From NCBI RefSeq assembly GCF_007655135.1, contig NC_045131.1, positions 25,280,001 to 25,344,000 of the forward strand: DNA of 64,000 bases, in the 5' to 3' direction. The stretch comes from Punica granatum. Lineage: Eukaryota > Streptophyta > Magnoliopsida > Myrtales > Lythraceae. The notes below the pieces were generated by a model. The model saw only the letters and a list, made by a program, of their open reading frames with translations. It was not told the DNA's origin and made no database searches. Of this stretch, positions 57,863 to 64,000 are shown piece after piece; the stretch's first letter is position 1, and each line of letters starts with the position of its first letter. Both the position numbers and the translations under genes were made by a program.

Positions 57863-58004
57863 TGTTGAGATATGTTGTCCCACATCGAAAAATTGAGAAA
57901 GAAACCACAAGCTTATATAAGGCTTGGGTCCAGTAACCTATCAGCTTAAGCTTTTGGGTTACAGATGGGCTCAAGTCCGTGTAGGCCCAAGTGGGTATTT
58001 TACA
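57863..58004. mobile_element. Solo LTR of a small retrotransposon
   Basis: The 142-bp sequence begins TGTTGAGATATG and ends TTTTACA. It is flanked by a perfect 5-bp duplication, ttaat (57,858-57,862 and 58,005-58,009). It contains tcccacatcga and a TATA-like cttatataagg, both common in short plant LTRs. Copy 1 has the uninterrupted site at about 2,130. The orientation is + if the TATA-like box is the promoter. Confidence 0.85.
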
Positions 58005-58984
58005 TTAATGAAGAGCCATACAAACATACAGATCTTGGAATCATTCTTCTTTTGATTTCGTTACTTCTTGTGTTTATAGTATAATTCAATCTTGTAATCT
58101 TATTCTAATTGTTCATGTATTATTTCAAGATCCTAATTCTATTCACATGTGGTAAATGACTATATCACCTGAAAATTCACTATATTATAATCTATAAATA
58201 AATAATAAAAGTATGAACATAGAAGATCGACAAACTACTTACAACCATAAACGATCGAATGAAAAAATAGCATCTCTGTATTTGCTATGATAAAAATTAA
58301 ATAAATAAATAATGTGAATTCTTATGCAAAATAGAAAAATGTCGAAAAGTGAAGATAAAAAAAAAACTTACACTTTTTAAGAACTAAATGAGAAAATCCC
58401 GTGACTTGGTAAGATTTATGTAGAATATATAGATGGACTTAAATTTTATTATAGGGTGAAAATAAAAAATTAGGAAATTGTTGATTGAGAAAAACATCAC
58501 TTTCCTTTAAATGATATTTGTCAGCCGTATATACCATATTCAAAAAAAACACAATGAAATATTTCAATATTTATAAAAAATCGATTTTCCTAATATTTAT
58601 AATATATATTTTGATGTATGTTCATACGCATATACATATATTTCCTTAACCATATATATATTTGAAGTCATGTATATCTAATATATCATGTACGATCTTA
58701 TATATGTATATATATATATTATATGTTTCTATGTATATATGTTTTTGTATGGATTCTTCGATATATTCGTATTCATTGGAACAAACGAAATTTTACTAAA
58801 CCTTAATATTCACTGTACAAAACTTCCTTAATATAAACTAGTGATATATTTGAGATATCGTGGGTAAAAACTATATCACGTATTCTACAAAAAAAAAACT
58901 ATATCATGTATATTAATAGTAGAAAGTTCTATCTTAATAGGAAATTATATTACTGAACATTCTTAAAAGAATTACAAAATATAA

Positions 58985-59840
58985 AGTGCTGATGTGTGGA
59001 TTTGAGAAGGCTTGGAATTCCAATGACGTGGCAGCATGGGAGAGGATGATTTTAACATTGATGAGGTAACAGTGCGAGAAACGGGCAAATCATTTGTTAT
59101 TATATATATTGATATTGAGTTGCCTATAATGTAAATGGCAACTCTATAGATATTATAAACCCTTGTAAATATTGTTTTTCAACCTATATTTTGCTACAAT
59201 ATACAAGAATGTCAATTCGATTGCTACAATATAAATTTTTTTATGTATAGCGGCTAACATATATATAGTATATATTTTGTTAGACTATATGCAAATAAGA
59301 TATATATTCTACTGTATAATTAAAGAAAGAAATTTCTTAATACATAGGTGATAATATGGCAAAGCGAAAGAGTTCCGTTTCTTACTTTTGATGATGTGGC
59401 AGCATGAAAATTAGGTTTTTGTTATGTTTTAATATATATATATATATATATATATAGATTTGATGAGGTAACGGTTCGAGAGACGGGCAAATCATTTGTT
59501 ATTATATACATATTGATATTGATTTACCTATAATGTAAAAGGCAACTCTTTAAATATTCTAAATCCCCATTAATATTGATTTCCAATTTTATATTTTGTT
59601 ACAATTCGATTGCTACCATATAAAAATTTCCCGAATAGCAGCTAATGGATATTGTACATATTTTGGGCTAGATGCAAATAAGATATATATTATACTATAT
59701 AATTAATGATAAAAAATTCTCTTAATATATAAGTGATTACGTGGCAAAGAGAGATAGCTCCGTTTCTTATTTTTGATGATGTGGGGTAGTGAAAATTGGA
59801 CTCTTGTTTGGTTTTAATATATATATATATATTAGAGATG
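58985..59840. repeat. Tandem repeats, counterpart of 3,185-4,400
   Basis: Two or three related blocks carry the AT microsatellites (59,431-59,455 and 59,818-59,830) and cctataatg..ggcaact motifs. The fold-back insert found in copy 1 is absent at about 59,200. Confidence 0.5.
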
Positions 59841-60079
59841 CTACCATGTTTAGAAAGCAAAAACAACCACCACGATTGTTCTATTCTTGGCCCTCAAATC
59901 CTCTTATTTAAAATTTTGGCTATACACGAGTTTTAGATTCTTTTTCTTTTAAAATTCATCCCTCATAGTTTGACTATTCATGTTTTCGGCCATGCATCTT
60001 TTTGTCGACACTTAGTCTCATCCATGAACGAACCAAATCTATTTCGATATTAAACCGAACAAAATAGCATTGGTTCAAC

Positions 60080-62040
60080 AAAAAAAATAATTTAATTATT
60101 TAAAAAATAAAGAGAGACTGTACAACTTGGTCTAGTATTACTTCTCTCCAATCCAACAAGAATCAAGTTTGAAAAACAAGGGGAGGAGTCGAACAGTGCC
60201 TTTTCCATTGCCTTTTCCGGCTTTGACGGCACCACGACACCCAAAAAGAAAAAATCTCTCAACACCCACTGACTTCCCCACATTCATGTCATCACATTCA
60301 CCCAAAAGGAGAGAAAAACAATTATGCATGTCATCAATAAAAATATTCATCAATGATAAATTTCAAATGAAATTTTATTAATTGCGACCGTTCGAAATGA
60401 ATTAGAGAAATTATTCATTTATTTTCACAGAAACAAAAGAATGATGATAGACAGATATGTCTACAAGCAACGTGTTCCTCTCCACGTAATTAATTGTCGG
60501 CTCGCTATCAGGTGCAACTCTTCAGTACCATCTCCATCTCATCTCATCTCTCTCAATGTATATATATGCAATAATATAAAGGTCCATCCAACATGACCTC
60601 AGAAGAACTAGCAAATATGGAGTCCCATAATTTGTAGTGCAAAAGACAGGCCAGAGGGAGCGTGACCGTCGACAACAGTGATGACATTGTACAGTGTTTT
60701 TTATTGCTTTTTTTAAGTAATAAAGTGGTTTTTTATTTGGTTGAATCAGTGCAATTTGTTTCGGTTGAATATCAAAATGGATTTGACTCGTTTACAAGCG
60801 AGACCAAGCATCGACAAGAAGATGCGAGGCAGAAAATATGAATAGTCAAATTATGAGGAGTGAATCTTAAAAGAAAATAATTTAAGACACGTGTATTGCC
60901 ATGATTTTAAGTAAGACGATCTGACGGCCAAAAATATAATTAACGTGGTGGTTGTTTTGCTTGTCAGCCGTGATAGCATCACCCAATATAAATATAGATA
61001 TAGATTATGCGATATTGATATGAGAAGAAGCCATTATATATATCGGCGGTTTATGAGTTAATATCATGGAAATAAGCCTCATTGGTCATCATTCTGAAGC
61101 TGATTGCTAATTATAAGATGCTGAATTTTTTTTTCCCCCTACACCACCTTCTATGCTTATGTCCAGTGGGTCTCAACTACTCAAAGTTCAAGCCAGATTT
61201 CCCTTTCAACACATAAGACTTGAACTTAATATTTGGGAATAATGATCATATTAGGAATTACATAGAACATTGCTTAAGGGGAATATTTTTCGAACCACTT
61301 AAATAACTAATATTCATATTTAATTATATGGTATCGATGCTAAGAGACTGCCAAGCAAAACATGGGCCAACCGTTGACATGGTTCTCACTGATAGAGAGA
61401 GGAAGTAAAGAACAAGGCATATGAAGGGGGCCATGAGTTGCGCCCAGAGAACGGGCTGTCTTTCTCATTCTTCTTCTTCTTCTTTATCCCTTTCTGCAAG
61501 TTAAACAATCCCGTTAGATTGATAGGCAAGTTCTCTATCTTCATCGCATCTCCTCCGGAGCTAATAGCGTAACGTGCTATGAACTGCGATCCTTAATTTC
61601 ACGTTTGTAAATATGTCTCTTTTGGCAGAGGGATTCTTTTTTTGGGATCAATTTGGGGGCCAAAGTCCAATTGCATTAAAAAAAGAAAATGTAGAGAGAG
61701 ATTCTTTCATGTTCCATTATTACACGTCTATTGTCATATCTGTAACCAAAACTCTACGAAAGTGCAATCTAAACAATTTAAGTAGTAACAGCCCGTACTC
61801 GCTTACAAAAATTTTAAAAAGTAAAAGCTCACCTAAGTTTATTACATTCCATGCATTTACTTTGTAAATGAAGTTTTATCACACTAAAAAAAGTTCAAAA
61901 TATGAGTTGATTAAGGTGGTTTGACGCTATTTTCCCTTAAATAAGGTTTGTTATTCAAGTCTTGTGATTGCAACAATTGAAAGAGCTTTACCCTTAGTGC
62001 ATCGATCCAGCTCAGACCTGAATTATCTGTGTCCATTAGA
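60080..62040. repeat. Single-copy counterpart of the 4,620/7,665 units
   Basis: This matches units A and B of copy 1 and contains the uninterrupted LINE target gcttacaaaaatttt at about 61,801. No coding sequence was seen; the open frame at 61,613-61,867 is not conserved in frame in copy 1. Confidence 0.75.
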
Positions 62041-64000
62041 TTTGCCGATACCGGGTGTTTGCTAAAAAAGAAAAAAAATATAATCTAAACTTCACCGTTG
62101 GCATTAGCTTCTCGAAACAAAAATATGTGCTTCTTATACTCTTAAAATATCTTTACTAATACCCATTCACTATTGAAGCTTTTTCACACACAATGAGCAT
62201 TTCCCTGCACTATAACCTCGTTCTGAAAGGGATATTCTAAATGTTATTATGATTATTTAGGAACTATAATATTTCAAATTAAGATCAGGTACTATATACT
62301 TTGACATATCTAGATCTGATTTTTACATCATTTAATATTTATTTTCAGATTGTTCACCAATTTTATTTTTCAGATTTTTTTGTATACTACAAATTAAATG
62401 TTAATTTTCAACGTTATTCAATATATAAATCAATCATAATAAATCATTCCCGTAGGTTCGGCCCTATGGGCCCCCACATATGTCTGGCATCTTTAATTCC
62501 CTTTTCCTTACTATGACCGTTGACTCGCACTCTCTGCTAGGCAGTCAAGGAAAAAGTTAAAACAAAAAAAACAAAAAAAACCAGCATCAAGTCATGGCCC
62601 ATTATCTCCTTTTTTTCTCCTCCTTCTTGATTTTCATGATCGCGAGTATGTCCTCTAAAATTTCTACTGAGCTCGAATGGATTTAGCTCATTTTCGCCTA
62701 AAAACTAAAACGATTAGATGATAGAACCTGTATTTTATATAAATACTATTATGCTATATTCTCTAATTCATATAGGATCTTTAATTTACTTCTCAATACA
62801 CGCCATCACATGACAACATGTGATTTACTTTTTCATATTTTCCTACATATGCCACTTGCACTACAACAGCTCTCAACAACTAGTCACGAACCAAGCTTCT
62901 TCTTCCATACTTGGTCGAAGGGGGACTAACATAAGCGCACTTTTGGCCTCTCTCCATAGTGGTGGTCCAATCCCAAGATTGAAATTCAGGGTTAGATTAG
63001 TCTGAGTGCGCAGGAGGAAGCCCACCTCATCGTCAATTAACCCTCTCATCTTCACCCTAGGTGCCGAAAAAGAAAGGCCACCTCGTGGTTATATCCTGAG
63101 CATGGAAATGGCCCGAATTGTAGTTAATTTTTTTAGGGTTGTAGTTCAAATTCACATGGTACGTGTACAAGAAGCATGAAAGCCACACATTGTGACGACT
63201 CACGGGTACTTATCAACTTTAGCTTTTGAGTTGGAGATGTATCCAATTGCTTATAAGTTCAATGGAAATTTTACTAGTGACATAATACTAAATGTTACCA
63301 TGTGAAAGTGGGTGTTGGGAGTTGATATCCTAAGTGAAAAAAATAAAGAAGAAAACCATGGATTAATTTACAAGAGATTGGATTTCACAATGTGTCTGCT
63401 CGAATTTTTGGGTTGAAGATTGGTCAATAACTTATAGATTTACTAAAAATTTTACTAGTCCCTCCAACGAGCAAACAGATTCTTCCATGTATTGAAAAGA
63501 ATCTTAGTTTAAGCGACAACGGCATATAGCTATGTACTAATATCTTCAAATACTAGATCAATGGCACGCATTGGTATGGCTTTTGTGGTTTTTTTAGATT
63601 TTTCAATCAACCAATATAAATATATAAAAGTCGAGGCATGGGATGTTGTTGCGCTAGGTAACGAAATTTTAAAACCCTTAACTCCACGTATATTGTCTAT
63701 TCAATTCCAATTAAATGTATCTTTACGATTTTTTTTTTCAGGGTTATATCCAACGAATTTTAAATAACTGCCATATTATTTGTATGTGCTAATATATAAT
63801 AAAGAAAAAGTTTTGAAAAACTTAATGCATTCTCGACAATTGAAAATAACTCCTCGATATATGTGATTCTTTCATAATTCGATGTACCATATATATTATA
63901 ATTATAAGATATGAAAATTCATTTTACACATCACATATTCACTTGTGTATGTTACGTATATACATATTATTATCTCTTAATATGGATGATTTGCATTTTC
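62041..64000. other. AT-rich intergenic DNA, no gene seen
   Basis: It is shared with 9,341-11,300 at base level but with frame-shifting indels, so it is not coding. It continues past the window edge. Confidence 0.6.

Larger units (their letters stand above)
38200..64000. repeat. Segmental duplication, copy 2 (with nested insertions)
   Basis: This is the second copy of the segment at 1-11,300. It is split by a 16.5-kb retrotransposon (40,314-56,807) and holds a solo LTR (57,863-58,004). It lacks the fold-back element at 3,443 and the LINE at 6,361 of copy 1, and it has a single copy of the unit that is doubled at 4,620-9,340. Outside the insertions I see no coding sequence in it. Confidence 0.85.

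Overview
This is a gene-poor, AT-rich stretch of a plant nuclear genome, almost certainly a eudicot. The evidence is one intron-containing papain-like cysteine protease gene of the SAG39/SAG12 type, plant Ty3/gypsy retrotransposons of the Tat/Ogre kind (tRNA-Arg primer site, an extra ORF upstream of gag, a second RNase H), LINE and SINE debris, and CACTA-like, Helitron-like and fold-back DNA elements. The species cannot be proved from the sequence. A rosid, perhaps Myrtales (pomegranate-like), is only a guess from the style of the retroelement ORFs.

Layout. Bases 1-11,300 and about 38,200-64,000 are two diverged copies of one segment in direct orientation, offset by about 38.5 kb. Each holds insertions the other lacks, so matched empty sites define several events exactly: a fold-back MITE and a 5'-truncated LINE in copy 1, and a 16.5-kb retrotransposon and a 142-bp solo LTR in copy 2. 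Copy 1 also carries an internal tandem duplication of about 2 kb. The only apparently intact gene is the two-exon cysteine protease at 12,763-14,037, with a TATA-like box and paired W-boxes upstream. Bases 14,040-23,380 hold SINE, CACTA-like and fold-back debris, a tandem array with a period near 131 bp, and a 30-bp array.

Two large related LTR retrotransposons dominate the rest. One is on the plus strand (23,389-36,729, 5-bp target duplication agtgg) and one on the minus strand (40,314-56,807, duplication ggttc/ggctc). Both have LTRs of about 3 kb, a tRNA-Arg primer site, a related ORF1 and a matching polypurine tract. The minus-strand copy carries gag, reverse transcriptase, two RNase H regions and integrase, all broken: several stops, a frameshift, YVDN in place of YVDD, and no visible aspartic protease. 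The plus-strand copy has no gag or pol and looks like a non-autonomous partner.

The most unusual signal is in the 3' regions of these elements. Both carry a tandem array of a 29-bp unit, each unit encoding a CGGAC-TTCGT-GTCCG hairpin. The plus element adds an array with perfect GGGC-TTCG-GCCC hairpins. Both also have modules in which the stem sequence changes while pairing is kept (CTAGGTCG/CGACCTAG, CACGGCT/AGCCGTG, CACGACTG/CAGTCGTG). Similar twin hairpins occur in the LTRs. Compensatory change of this kind suggests selection on RNA or single-stranded DNA structure, with function unknown.
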